Assembly (NCBI GenBank): GCA_013138975.1
Contig: WTBR01000035.1
Coordinates: 45,890 to 109,889, forward strand
Direction: 5' to 3'
Length of the DNA stretch: 64,000 nucleotides
Source: Bacteroidales bacterium
GTDB taxonomy: Bacteria; Bacteroidota; Bacteroidia; Bacteroidales; UBA12077
The notes below the pieces were generated by a model. It saw nothing but the letters and a program-made list of their open reading frames with translations. It was not told the DNA's origin and did no database searches. The position numbers were made by a program, and so were the translations under genes. Position 1 is the first letter of the stretch. Every line of letters begins with the position of its first letter. Shown here piece by piece: positions 41,992 to 50,819 of this stretch.

Positions 41992-43371
41992 TTATACGGT
42001 TTTGGAATATTTGTTTTCTTGTTCAATATACTCTGGATCAAAAGTTGCAGCAATATTTCTAATAAATAATGAGCCCTTTCCAGAAACTTCAATTTTATTA
42101 TCAATGAATGTCATTAAATCATCGCTTATAAAATTTTTAAGTTTGTTTTCATTAAATCCTGTAATTTTCTCTACAGCATCTATATTTATTTGATATTTTT
42201 CGGCAATCTTTGAAAGATCAAGTTGATTATTGCACATAAGTTCATTAATGATGTCCCGAACAATAATTTGATCTTTTGTTAATAACATCCTTTTTTCTAC
42301 CGGAAACTTTCCCTTGTTTACGGTCTCAATATAAATATCTAATTCCTTAACATTTTGTGCGTATCCATTCTCAAGTTGACTTATCGACGAAACACCAAAA
42401 GCATAAACTTGTCCTGTTGTTCTTTTTGTGCAATAGCCCTGAAAATTACGATGTAAACTATTTTGATTTAAAGCCTGGCCTAGTTCATCTTTAGGCAATA
42501 CATAATGATCTAAACCAACTGGTAAATATCCTGATTCTAATAATAATTCTCGTGCAGACAAGAACATTTCCATTTTAAGCTCAGATGAAGGAAGTCCCTT
42601 TTTTTCGAGTATAATTTGATGTTTTTTTAACCACGGAACATGTGCATATGAAAAAGTTACTAATCGATCTGGTTTAATTTTTATCGCCTGATTTATTGTT
42701 TTTAAGAAACCATCTACATTTTGTCCAGGCAAACCATAAATAAAATCGAGGTTTACAGCAACTAATGGATTTTTCTTTTTTAAATAACTAACTATTTCGT
42801 TAACAGGCAGAGCTGATGGAGAACGATTTACCGATTTCAAAATTTCCGTATTAAAATCCTGAATACCTAAGCTAAATCGGTTAAATTTCGCACCCAATAA
42901 ACGATCAATATAGTCGTAATCAAGCTGTGCAGGATTGCATTCTATAGCAATTTCAGGATTTTCAATTAGTGAAAATTCATTAAATATTAAATTATTTATT
43001 TCTTCAATATATTTAACATCAATTGCATTAGGTGTGCCCCCTCCGTAATGAATTTGAGAAACTTTTCTGTTTTTATCTAAAGATCCAAAAACCTTTATAA
43101 TCTCTTTTTTCAAAGCTTTTATGTATTCTTCAATCAACTGTTCTTCTTTAATGGTGCATGCATTACATCCACAATAAAAGCATATCTTTTTACAAAAAGG
43201 AATATGAATATATAAAGCTATATGATTAGGTTCTTGATTATTAGATTGCTCAATAAATTGTACATATTCAGATTCTGCAAATCCTTCTTTAAAATGATTA
43301 GCGGGGGGGTAACTTGTATAACGTGGTACCGGAATATTATATTTCTCAAGTATTTTTTTATCTACTTTCAT
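41992..43371 (-). CDS. hemN: Oxygen-independent coproporphyrinogen III oxidase (radical SAM)
   Basis: Converts coproporphyrinogen III to protoporphyrinogen IX without oxygen. The HemN N-terminal signature 'PRYTSYPPANHF' precedes the radical-SAM motif CKKICFYCGC, followed by 'HYGGGTPNAI', 'GIQDFNTEILK' and the C-terminal 'GYCTKRTTGQVYAFGVSSIS'. At 459 residues it is a true HemN rather than the shorter HemW. The first 14 bases overlap the MFS transporter gene. Confidence 0.95.
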   Translation of the reverse strand: MKVDKKILEKYNIPVPRYTSYPPANHFKEGFAESEYVQFIEQSNNQEPNHIALYIHIPFCKKICFYCGCNACTIKEEQLIEEYIKALKKEIIKVFGSLDKNRKVSQIHYGGGTPNAIDVKYIEEINNLIFNEFSLIENPEIAIECNPAQLDYDYIDRLLGAKFNRFSLGIQDFNTEILKSVNRSPSALPVNEIVSYLKKKNPLVAVNLDFIYGLPGQNVDGFLKTINQAIKIKPDRLVTFSYAHVPWLKKHQIILEKKGLPSSELKMEMFLSARELLLESGYLPVGLDHYVLPKDELGQALNQNSLHRNFQGYCTKRTTGQVYAFGVSSISQLENGYAQNVKELDIYIETVNKGKFPVEKRMLLTKDQIIVRDIINELMCNNQLDLSKIAEKYQINIDAVEKITGFNENKLKNFISDDLMTFIDNKIEVSGKGSLFIRNIAATFDPEYIEQENKYSKTV

Positions 43372-44572
43372 TTTTCTTTAATCTTAATGGATAATTATAT
43401 AATAATACTAAAAATACAAATACAGCAAGAATAAACTCTACCCTATAGAGTCCGCTATAACCAATTTTGTCTCCAAGTCTACCACTTAAAATCGCAATTA
43501 TTAAACCACTTAAATGAGTAACTACAATTTGAACAGTAAAGTCTGTACCTTCTCTGCCCTTTCTTACAATATCCATTGAAGTGGTGTAGATTATTACAGT
43601 TGATAATCCATATGCACCCCACAGAAGACAAATTCCAATATAAATCTCAAAAAGAAGCGGTGTATGATTTGCCAGATATATAAAGAATGTAGCAGCTGAT
43701 AAATTAATTAAAGCGAATATATAAATCGACGCTTTTCTCCCTATTTTCTTTATAATGATACCTGCAAGTAATGCTGAAAGAGCCGCTACAGAGGTCCCAA
43801 CAATACCTGACATAAATCCAATTTGTTTCACATTATAACCTAGATCAACTAAGTAAGGTTTAAGCATTGCAAGAATTCCTATTATCCCAGAATAGTAGAA
43901 ACCAAGAACAAGTAGACGTTTCCGACATGTTTTATCTTTAAAAAACACAAAGATATCACGTATTTTAACTCGTGGCTTATTAAACGTTTCCAAGCTGCCT
44001 TTTCCTTTATACAAAATCGTAGGTACTATTGCAAACACAACAAAAGCTGCTAATAAAAACAGCAAATTCTTCCAGCCAAAATAATAATATGCTAATAACA
44101 ATACGCCAGTACCTAATAAACTTCCTATAAAACTTCCTGCCGATTGCATGCTGTTTCCTGTTCCTCGTTCTTCAGGTTTTAAAATCAAAATGGCAAAAAT
44201 ATCTGTGGCAATATCCTGAGTTGCAGAAGCAATAAAAGCCACAAGCATTAAAATAATAATTAGACTAAAATCCGTTTTCAAATTAAAGAAACCAATACTA
44301 ATAATCACAATTGCATAAAATAGTTCAGAAATAATAATCCAACGTCTTATTTGCTTTCCGTTTTGCGTATAATTATCGACAAAGGGTGCCCAAAGAAACT
44401 TTAGAATCCACGGTAATTTTACTAATTGCAAGAGTCCTATGGATTCCAACGAATATTGTTCCTGTCTCATAATTACAGGAACAACAGTAGAGAAAAAACT
44501 CATTGGAACCGACTGTGCTATATACAGACTAAATAAAACCGGAAATTTTTGCCAATCTTTTGATTTTTTCAA
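43358..44572 (-). CDS. Major facilitator transporter (AmpG/RhtX-like)
   Basis: Twelve hydrophobic segments over 404 residues, beginning 'VLFSLYIAQSVPMSFFSTVVPVIMR' and 'LPWILKFLWAPFVDN', typical of the AmpG/RhtX-FptX branch of the MFS that imports muropeptides or siderophores. It lies between a TonB receptor and hemN and overlaps hemN by 14 bp. The cargo is therefore more likely an iron-siderophore or porphyrin than a muropeptide. Confidence 0.8.
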   Translation of the reverse strand: MKKSKDWQKFPVLFSLYIAQSVPMSFFSTVVPVIMRQEQYSLESIGLLQLVKLPWILKFLWAPFVDNYTQNGKQIRRWIIISELFYAIVIISIGFFNLKTDFSLIIILMLVAFIASATQDIATDIFAILILKPEERGTGNSMQSAGSFIGSLLGTGVLLLAYYYFGWKNLLFLLAAFVVFAIVPTILYKGKGSLETFNKPRVKIRDIFVFFKDKTCRKRLLVLGFYYSGIIGILAMLKPYLVDLGYNVKQIGFMSGIVGTSVAALSALLAGIIIKKIGRKASIYIFALINLSAATFFIYLANHTPLLFEIYIGICLLWGAYGLSTVIIYTTSMDIVRKGREGTDFTVQIVVTHLSGLIIAILSGRLGDKIGYSGLYRVEFILAVFVFLVLLYNYPLRLKKNESR

Positions 44573-44584
44573 TTTCTTATAAGA

Positions 44585-46672
44585 TTAAAATTTCAATGAA
44601 ATATTTACTCCAATTTGCATTGGTTTACCCATTTGAACATAAGTGTTTCCTAATGCTTCGAATAAAAATGACCTATATTCTGAATTTAATATATTTTTTG
44701 CCCATATATCAAACTGCATTTTATTCTTTATGAAGGATATTTTTGCATTTAATAAACCATATGTCTCCTCATAATAAGAATTATCAAGATTCCAGTATGT
44801 TACTCCTTTTTGCTGATAACTAGCATTCATTTTAAAATAATCAATAAATGAAATACTATTTAATTTAATCAATTGTGACAACTGAATAGCAAAAGTGTGT
44901 CTTGGAATATATGGAGTGAATTGATCATTATAATTAGTAGTAGAATCTTTTACATATTCGAGTATTCTTGAATGTGTATAACCATATGCAATCATGCCTT
45001 GAAATCCTTTAACACTCCTATTTTTTACGGATACCTCAACACCAGTGTTTTCTGATAATCCTGCATTGTCGAGATATGATCCTCTTCCACTTGGGACGGT
45101 TCTATATATCTGTTGATCTTGAAGTTTTGTGTAAAAACCCGCTAATTCTGAGTAAATAAAACTATTAAACATGGAAGTTTTTAAACCAAGTTCAAAATTA
45201 TATGTCATTTCGTTTTTAAACATCAGATGTTCTGGTTCTTCAAAGGTAGAGTTAAATCCTCCTGGCTTATATCCAGTAGTATATGAAGCATAAATAGTAG
45301 ATTTATTTATTTGATAGCTTAATGCAATTTTCGGCAATAAAATATAATCCTTTAGTTTTTTGTATGTTGTATCAGTATCTGCTAACTCAGTACCACCTCT
45401 TGTCATATTATATTTGTAGTTTAATTCTGATATTTCATAATCATATCTTAAACCAGCAGTTATCGATAAATTCTTTGTTACATTTAAGGTAGACTGATGA
45501 AAAAGCGCAAAACTTGAAACATTTAATCCGTAATTCTTAATATACCAAATATCAGATGCATGCACATCAACTTCTACAGCTTTGTCAAAAACCTGCATAA
45601 ATCCGAATGCACCAAATAGCCATTTATATTTTTCATTTCCTACAGAATTAACTATAAGTTCATCCGAAATCATATTTTGATTCATAAATTGCTGAACAAA
45701 ATACAAAGAGTCAGGAGAAAAATCTTGATCAATTTTCTGTACATCATCAAGAAATTGATATGAAAAAGTATTATTCAGTTCCCATTTATTTCCTGAATAT
45801 TTTAATTTCAATCCATTTGAAAATAAGAGTCTGTCGTATGAACTTTGCTGATTATAGTTAATATCTTCGGCTTTTTGTAAAGAATCATTAAATATTGCAT
45901 ATGGATATCCACCCTGATCACTCTTATCAAAACTAGCAATATTTTCAATTGTTAATTTCTTAGAAATATTATAAATGATTTTACTTCTTAATCCAACAGA
46001 ATTAAATTCGTCAACCTTTGAGTTAAAATACTTATTGGTGTAAAATCCGTCTCCATGTTGATAATTACCTGATAATGAAAATGCAATCTTTTCATTAAGT
46101 TTAGTATAATGGCTAGCATTCAATTTGTAATTTCCATAAGTTGCCGCAGTTATATGAATATTTGTTCCTTGGTAATTTTCTGGCGATAAAGTTAAAATAT
46201 TAATAAGTCCTCCCATACAATTTCTACCATATAGCGTCCCTTGAGGTCCTCTAAGAATTTCTATTCGTTCAATATCAAAAAAATCAAAATCAAAGGCTGC
46301 TTTTTCAAAAAAGGGTACATTATCAACATATAAACCTACAGAAGGAGAGTTTATTCTTGATCCTACACCTCTAATATAAACAGGAGATGTAAGTTTGGAG
46401 CCATAATCCGGCATCACAAAGTTAGCAGCAAAATTACTAACCTGATTTAAAGAATTAATTTCATTAGATTCTATTAATGATTTCGATATTAGTGAAACTG
46501 ATGCAGGAAGTTTTTTGAGTTTAGACTTATCTTTTGATGCAACAATCACAATTTCTCCTAATTCCACTTCAGGAATCATAAGGCTATCGGTTGTTACAAT
46601 AATTTCTTGAGCAATAATTGTTACAATAGAATTTAATATTAGAAATAAGGATAAAATAATTTTCATATTCAT
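44585..46672 (-). CDS. TonB-dependent outer-membrane receptor
   Basis: The signal peptide starts at ATG 46672 (MNMKIILSLFLILN). An earlier in-frame ATG at 46696 would add a charged leader and is less likely. A plug domain follows: 'LPASVSLISKSLIESNEINSL', 'PVYIRGVGSRINSPSVGLYVD' and 'IERIEILRGPQGTLYGRN'. The C-terminal beta-barrel ends 'MQIGVNISLKF'. No SusD partner and no carboxypeptidase-like N-terminal domain are present, fitting iron/siderophore/porphyrin rather than glycan uptake. First gene of the haem operon. Confidence 0.9.
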   Translation of the reverse strand: MNMKIILSLFLILNSIVTIIAQEIIVTTDSLMIPEVELGEIVIVASKDKSKLKKLPASVSLISKSLIESNEINSLNQVSNFAANFVMPDYGSKLTSPVYIRGVGSRINSPSVGLYVDNVPFFEKAAFDFDFFDIERIEILRGPQGTLYGRNCMGGLINILTLSPENYQGTNIHITAATYGNYKLNASHYTKLNEKIAFSLSGNYQHGDGFYTNKYFNSKVDEFNSVGLRSKIIYNISKKLTIENIASFDKSDQGGYPYAIFNDSLQKAEDINYNQQSSYDRLLFSNGLKLKYSGNKWELNNTFSYQFLDDVQKIDQDFSPDSLYFVQQFMNQNMISDELIVNSVGNEKYKWLFGAFGFMQVFDKAVEVDVHASDIWYIKNYGLNVSSFALFHQSTLNVTKNLSITAGLRYDYEISELNYKYNMTRGGTELADTDTTYKKLKDYILLPKIALSYQINKSTIYASYTTGYKPGGFNSTFEEPEHLMFKNEMTYNFELGLKTSMFNSFIYSELAGFYTKLQDQQIYRTVPSGRGSYLDNAGLSENTGVEVSVKNRSVKGFQGMIAYGYTHSRILEYVKDSTTNYNDQFTPYIPRHTFAIQLSQLIKLNSISFIDYFKMNASYQQKGVTYWNLDNSYYEETYGLLNAKISFIKNKMQFDIWAKNILNSEYRSFLFEALGNTYVQMGKPMQIGVNISLKF

Positions 46673-46729
46673 ACTTTCAGTTTTAATAAGTTCCAAAAAT
46701 CATGAATAATTCTGAAGCAAATCTGTAGT

Positions 46730-46790
46730 TTACGGCAATCTCTGGCTACATATGAAAATATTAAAACTTAGAACCCTGGCAGTGTGAATT
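46730..46790 (-). promoter_or_regulatory. Possible structured leader upstream of the TonB receptor
   Basis: On the minus strand the leader contains CACTGCCAGGG and then AGCCAGAGATTGCC, about 60 bp before the start. The second word also fits a small GTAG...CTAC hairpin. Order and wording recall the 3' part of cobalamin riboswitches (CCACTG..., AGYCAG..GCC), but the GGTGxAAxxCC core is not seen, so this remains tentative. Confidence 0.25.
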
Positions 46791-46879
46791 TTATAACAGA
46801 ACAAAATATATAATTATTTTTCTATATACGTATATTCATATTAAGAACAATGTTATATTTAAATAAAGTTAATAAAATG

Positions 46880-46906
46880 AAAAAAGGGTAGCTAAATGCT
46901 ACCCTC
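46880..46906 (-). terminator. Terminator of the second hydrogenase operon
   Basis: GGGTAGC / GCTACCC stem with a 5-nt loop, followed by T residues on the minus strand, 27 bp after the hydA stop. Confidence 0.88.
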
Positions 46907-46932
46907 TTCTCAATCTTAATATATAATATTAA

Positions 46933-48723
46933 TTATACTCTTTTTCTTTTAACATAATGAGTGTGTAATAACTCATGTGATTTATGTCCAAGAGGTTCTC
47001 CAAGGAACTCTTTATATATTTGAGTAATCTCAGGATTTTCATGTGATTTACGTATTTCCATACCTTCATCTTCACGATAAATTGCATCAGCACGTTTTTG
47101 ACGAATTTCAGGAGTAGTTGGAATTGGTTGGCCTCCACCACCAATACATCCACCTGGACAACCCATTACCTCTACAAAGTGATAATTAGCTGTTCCTGCT
47201 TTGATTGCATCCATTATTTGATGAGCATTTTTTAAACCGTGTGCAATAGCTGTTTTTAACTCAACACCTTCTAGGAAACTCCAAGCTGGTAATACATTCT
47301 CTATCTTAACTGAAGCTTCACGAACACCTTCCATACCACGAACAGCAGTAATGTTTAAGTTTTCGAAAGGAACTTCTCTACCGGTTACTAATTCATATGC
47401 GGTACGAAGAGCTGCTTCCATTACACCACCTGTTGCGCCAAAAATTACAGCAGCACCAGTTGATTGCCCCATTAAACTATCAAATTTCTCATCTGGTAAT
47501 GAATTAAAATCAATACCGGCTTGCTTAATCATTACAGCAAGTTCACGAGTAGTAATACCTAAATCTACATCTTGATATCCACTACCTCTCATTTCTGGAC
47601 GTGCAGCTTCAAATTTCTTAGCTGTACAAGGCATGATAGATACACTAACAATTTTTGCAGGATCTAATTTCTTTTTTTCTGCATAATATGTTTTAACAAG
47701 AGCACCAAACATCTGCTGTGGTGACTTACATGTAGATAAATTATCCAAATAATCTGGATACATATGCTCTATATACTTAACCCAACCTGGTGAACATGAA
47801 GTAAACATAGGTAATTTTACACTTGCATCTTTATCTACTAGCGCTTTTTTAAGTCTGGTAAGTAACTCAGTACCTTCTTCCATTATTGTTAAATCGGCAG
47901 AAAAATCAGTATCAAGAACTGAATCAAAACCTAATCTTCTTAACGAAGCAGCCAATTTACCTGTAACAATATTTCCTGCTTCCATTCCAAACTCTTCGCC
48001 TAAAGCAATACGAGTAGCTGGAGCTGTTTGAACAACAACATGCACATTTGGATCATGTATAGCATCCCAAACCTGCTCAATATAATTTTTCTCAATCAAC
48101 GCACCTGTAGGGCAGCGAATTACACACTGACCACAATTAGTACAAACTACATCAAACATTGAGTTTTCGAAGAAAGTAGATATCTTCATTTTATCGCCTT
48201 TATAAGCAACTCCTAATGCACTTACATGTTGCAAATCATGACAAGTTCTTACACAACGCTGACAACGAATACATTTACTATCATCCTTAATTATTGAAGG
48301 AGAAAAGTTATCTATTGTATAATTTTTTTCAGGTACAAGATCAAGAAACATATTCTCGCTTATAATCATATCACTTGCTAAATCCTGCAACTCACAACTT
48401 TTATTCTTGTAACATTTTGTACAATCAGCATTATGCTCTGAAAGCAGTAATTCAACAATATGCTTACGAGCATTTCTTACCTTATGTGTGTTTGTATGAA
48501 TAACCATTCCTTCTTGAGCAGGCATTGCACACGAAGCAACAAGGTTTTTAGCACCCTCTTGTTCAACAACACATACTCTACAGTTTCCTGCTACACATAA
48601 ATCTTCGTGATAACAAAGAGTAGGAATATGAATATTTAATTCCTTTGCAGCATCAAGAACAGTTTTCCCAGCCTCAACGCTTACGTCGATTCCGTCTATA
48701 TTTAAATTTACTGTATTAGCCAT
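46933..48723 (-). CDS. hydA: [FeFe]-hydrogenase catalytic subunit, trimeric HydABC type
   Basis: Same domain order as the first enzyme: [2Fe-2S] ferredoxin domain (CYHEDLCVAGNCRVC), His/Cys [4Fe-4S] site (EHNADCTKCYKNKSC), two [4Fe-4S] clusters (CIRCQRCVRTC, CTNCGQCVIRC) and the H-cluster domain. L2 MPCTAKKFE and L3 EVMGCPGGCIGGGG are canonical. L1 reads TSCSPGW (308-314): the proton-relay Cys310 is kept, while the residue that normally binds the [4Fe-4S] part of the H-cluster is Ser311. 596 residues. It follows hydB by 34 bp in a three-gene operon and likely couples H2 to NAD(H) and ferredoxin. Confidence 0.93.
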   Translation of the reverse strand: MANTVNLNIDGIDVSVEAGKTVLDAAKELNIHIPTLCYHEDLCVAGNCRVCVVEQEGAKNLVASCAMPAQEGMVIHTNTHKVRNARKHIVELLLSEHNADCTKCYKNKSCELQDLASDMIISENMFLDLVPEKNYTIDNFSPSIIKDDSKCIRCQRCVRTCHDLQHVSALGVAYKGDKMKISTFFENSMFDVVCTNCGQCVIRCPTGALIEKNYIEQVWDAIHDPNVHVVVQTAPATRIALGEEFGMEAGNIVTGKLAASLRRLGFDSVLDTDFSADLTIMEEGTELLTRLKKALVDKDASVKLPMFTSCSPGWVKYIEHMYPDYLDNLSTCKSPQQMFGALVKTYYAEKKKLDPAKIVSVSIMPCTAKKFEAARPEMRGSGYQDVDLGITTRELAVMIKQAGIDFNSLPDEKFDSLMGQSTGAAVIFGATGGVMEAALRTAYELVTGREVPFENLNITAVRGMEGVREASVKIENVLPAWSFLEGVELKTAIAHGLKNAHQIMDAIKAGTANYHFVEVMGCPGGCIGGGGQPIPTTPEIRQKRADAIYREDEGMEIRKSHENPEITQIYKEFLGEPLGHKSHELLHTHYVKRKRV

Positions 48724-48757
48724 GTTTTATCTAAATTTTATTTTTATCAATAATTAA

Positions 48758-49918
48758 TTAGTAAATCATTTCTTCTTTAAAGTTATCAACGATAGAAGAG
48801 AATGAATTAGCCACAGACTGACCTAAACCACATTTAGCAGATACTTTCATTGTGTCTGCTAATTTTTGTAAAGTATCTAAATAAGTAGCTGATTTTTCGC
48901 CTTTCTTAACTGCCTCTATACCCAATTTAAGTTGCTGGCAACCTACACGACAAGGAGTACATTGTCCACATGATTCTTCCTCAAAAAACTCAACGTAATT
49001 CTTTAATACATTATACATTGATCTTGAACTATTGAAAAGCATCATAGAACCTCCAGTTGGTACACCTTCGAATCCAATAATTGTGTCTTTGAATTTTTTT
49101 CTTGGCACACAAAATCCTGAAGCTCCACCTACTTGTACAGCTTTAGTGTCTCCATCACCGAAATCTTCAACAAAATCTTCTAGTGACATACCTAGCTCTA
49201 ATTCAAAAATTCCTGCAACAGGAGTATCTCCAGATACACTAAACAGTTTAGAACCACGAGAATCAGATGTTCCAAGTGTTTTAAACTCATCAGCACCTAA
49301 CCTCATAATCATTAATGTATTAACGAAAGTTTCAACATTATTAATAACAGTAGGTTTTCCAAATAATCCTGATACTGTAGGATACGGAGGTTTATTACGA
49401 GGTTCTCCACGTTTTCCTTCAATTGACTCAAACAAAGCACTTTCTTCTCCACAAATATATGCTCCACTACCCATACTTATTTTAATTTCAAAATCTAAGT
49501 TATTTTCTTTTACACATTTATGAAATAACTCAAGTTCTGCCATTAAATCTGGTAACATATAAACATATTCACCTCTTAAATATAAGTAACCTTTTTTTGC
49601 ACCAATAGCTTTAGCACAAATAGCCATACCACTGAAAACTTTTCGAGGAACTCTTGTTAGAATTTCACGATCTTTAAATGTTCCAGGCTCACCTTCGTCA
49701 GCATTACAAACCACATATTTTATTGGATCTGCTTCATTAGCAGTATATTTCCATTTCAAACCAGTTGGAAATCCAGCACCCCCACGACCTTTAAGTCCTG
49801 AGTCTGTTACTTCTGAAATAATTTGATCACTTGATTTTTTTAAAGTCTCTCCAAGTACTTTATACTTTTCTTGCGTATAAGCACCAAATATTATATCAAC
49901 TCTTTTTAAGTTTTTCAT
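48758..49918 (-). CDS. hydB: NuoF-like flavin subunit (short HydB)
   Basis: NuoF core only: 'GLKGRGGAGFPTGLKW' (FMN), 'CNADEGEPGTFKDRE', 'MGSGAYICGEESALF', 'FEEESCGQCTPCRVG' and a later CGLGQ. At 386 residues it lacks both the N-terminal [2Fe-2S] and the C-terminal 2[4Fe-4S] domains of HndC at 9303. The electron path of this complex must therefore be simpler, and bifurcation is less certain. The gene lies 12 bp after hydC. Confidence 0.93.
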   Translation of the reverse strand: MKNLKRVDIIFGAYTQEKYKVLGETLKKSSDQIISEVTDSGLKGRGGAGFPTGLKWKYTANEADPIKYVVCNADEGEPGTFKDREILTRVPRKVFSGMAICAKAIGAKKGYLYLRGEYVYMLPDLMAELELFHKCVKENNLDFEIKISMGSGAYICGEESALFESIEGKRGEPRNKPPYPTVSGLFGKPTVINNVETFVNTLMIMRLGADEFKTLGTSDSRGSKLFSVSGDTPVAGIFELELGMSLEDFVEDFGDGDTKAVQVGGASGFCVPRKKFKDTIIGFEGVPTGGSMMLFNSSRSMYNVLKNYVEFFEEESCGQCTPCRVGCQQLKLGIEAVKKGEKSATYLDTLQKLADTMKVSAKCGLGQSVANSFSSIVDNFKEEMIY

Positions 49919-49930
49919 TTCTAAATCTCC

Positions 49931-50395
49931 TTATTTTCGAATATATTCCATTATAATTTCGGTTATCTTATTCACATCTAAGCTATCATAAGGGGTTGAG
50001 TTTATTAGCATAGCAGGCCCTTTATGGCACCAACCCAAACAATTTGTTTCAAGAAGAGTAAACTTATTGTCTTTTGTTGTTTCACCAACCTTAATTTTAA
50101 GTAAATCTTCAATAGTTTGAATCATTTGCTTCTTACCTTTCATATCGCAAGTAATAGTTTTGCATATACGAATTACATACGTACCTCTAGGCTCTGTGTC
50201 AAGAAATGAGTAGAAAGTTGCTGTTCCATACACCAATGCAGCAGACATATTCAATTCCTCTGCTACCTCAGACATGGCAACATCAGAAATGGATTGTTCT
50301 TCTGTGATGATGCCCTGCAAAATAGGAAGTAAACTTTCTCTATTTCTTCCATGTTTGTCAGCTAATTGCTTAACTAATTCTTTAATTTCTGGCAT
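49931..50395 (-). CDS. hydC: NuoE-like [2Fe-2S] subunit (HydC)
   Basis: A thioredoxin-fold [2Fe-2S] protein: 'ALVYGTATFYSFLDTEPRG', ligands in 'ICKTITCDMKG' and 'TNCLGWCHKGP'. The frame can start at TTG 50404, but ATG 50395 (MPEIKELVKQL) is preferred. First gene of the trimeric hydrogenase operon. The double Rex-like operator ends about 24 bp upstream of this ATG, so a bound repressor would sit over the promoter or the very start of the transcript. Confidence 0.92.
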   Translation of the reverse strand: MPEIKELVKQLADKHGRNRESLLPILQGIITEEQSISDVAMSEVAEELNMSAALVYGTATFYSFLDTEPRGTYVIRICKTITCDMKGKKQMIQTIEDLLKIKVGETTKDNKFTLLETNCLGWCHKGPAMLINSTPYDSLDVNKITEIIMEYIRK

Positions 50396-50418
50396 TTCGA
50401 TCAAGTTTTATTTAGTTA

Positions 50419-50453
50419 TTGTTATTTTGTTAACAGTGTTATTTTAATAACAC
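50419..50453. promoter_or_regulatory. Tandem double operator, Rex-like (hydrogenase operon 2)
   Basis: TGTTATTTTGTTAACA (50420-50435) and TGTTATTTTAATAACA (50437-50452) start 17 bp apart, the same layout, order and spacing as at 15460-15492. The remaining differences are a few bases. Confidence 0.65.
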
Positions 50454-50516
50454 GATAATTGTATTTAAACACTCTTATTTCAGAAATAAATATAGAATTC
50501 ATAAATCCACAAGAAC

Positions 50517-50557
50517 ATGACATTTCTTAGAATTTAACATGACAAAAGTCATAATAA
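50517..50557. promoter_or_regulatory. Shared ATGACATTTCTTA word and ATGACAAAAGTCAT palindrome
   Basis: ATGACATTTCTTA (50517-50529) is identical to 15598-15610 before the other hydrogenase operon. ATGAC-N4-GTCAT follows at 50544-50557. These may be activator sites. The regulator is unknown. Confidence 0.35.
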
Positions 50558-50790
50558 AGGGCTTGGGGTAATGATAAACTACTAACAAAGAGCATATTAA
50601 TATTTGTGTATGTTGATTAACATATATAATTAACATTTAAATCCAAAAACTCAAGTCTCCCACGATAAGAAATAGACTATTAGGCTACTATAAAAGAACA
50701 ACAAAAAAACCTCATTCTTAAAACCCAATATCCTCTTTTAATTATATACTTTGAAAACCGTAACAAAAAACATAATGGCTTTTAAAAATA

Positions 50791-50817
50791 AAAAATGGCA
50801 CTTAAAGTGCCATTTTT
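50791..50817 (-). terminator. Terminator of the S46 peptidase gene
   Basis: AAAAATGGCACTT / AAAGTGCCATTTTT stem with T-rich flank, directly downstream of the minus-strand stop at 50820. Confidence 0.85.
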
Positions 50818-50819
50818 TA

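Noticed and set aside
41991..42104. N-terminal extension of HemG from an upstream ATG
   Set aside because: The added 38 residues lie inside hemN and bear no similarity to protoporphyrinogen oxidases. ATG 41990 follows the hemN stop directly.
43358..44572. AmpG muropeptide permease
   Set aside because: Sequence is compatible, but the operon with a TonB receptor and haem genes makes iron or porphyrin import more likely. Left as AmpG/RhtX-like.
46730..46790. TPP riboswitch
   Set aside because: No CTGAGA or ACCTGATCTGGATAAT-like box is present. Only weak cobalamin-like words remain.
49032..49523. 163-residue plus-strand open frame
   Set aside because: Lies entirely opposite hydB, whose motifs are unmistakable. 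The composition (Ser/Pro-rich) is that of an antisense shadow.
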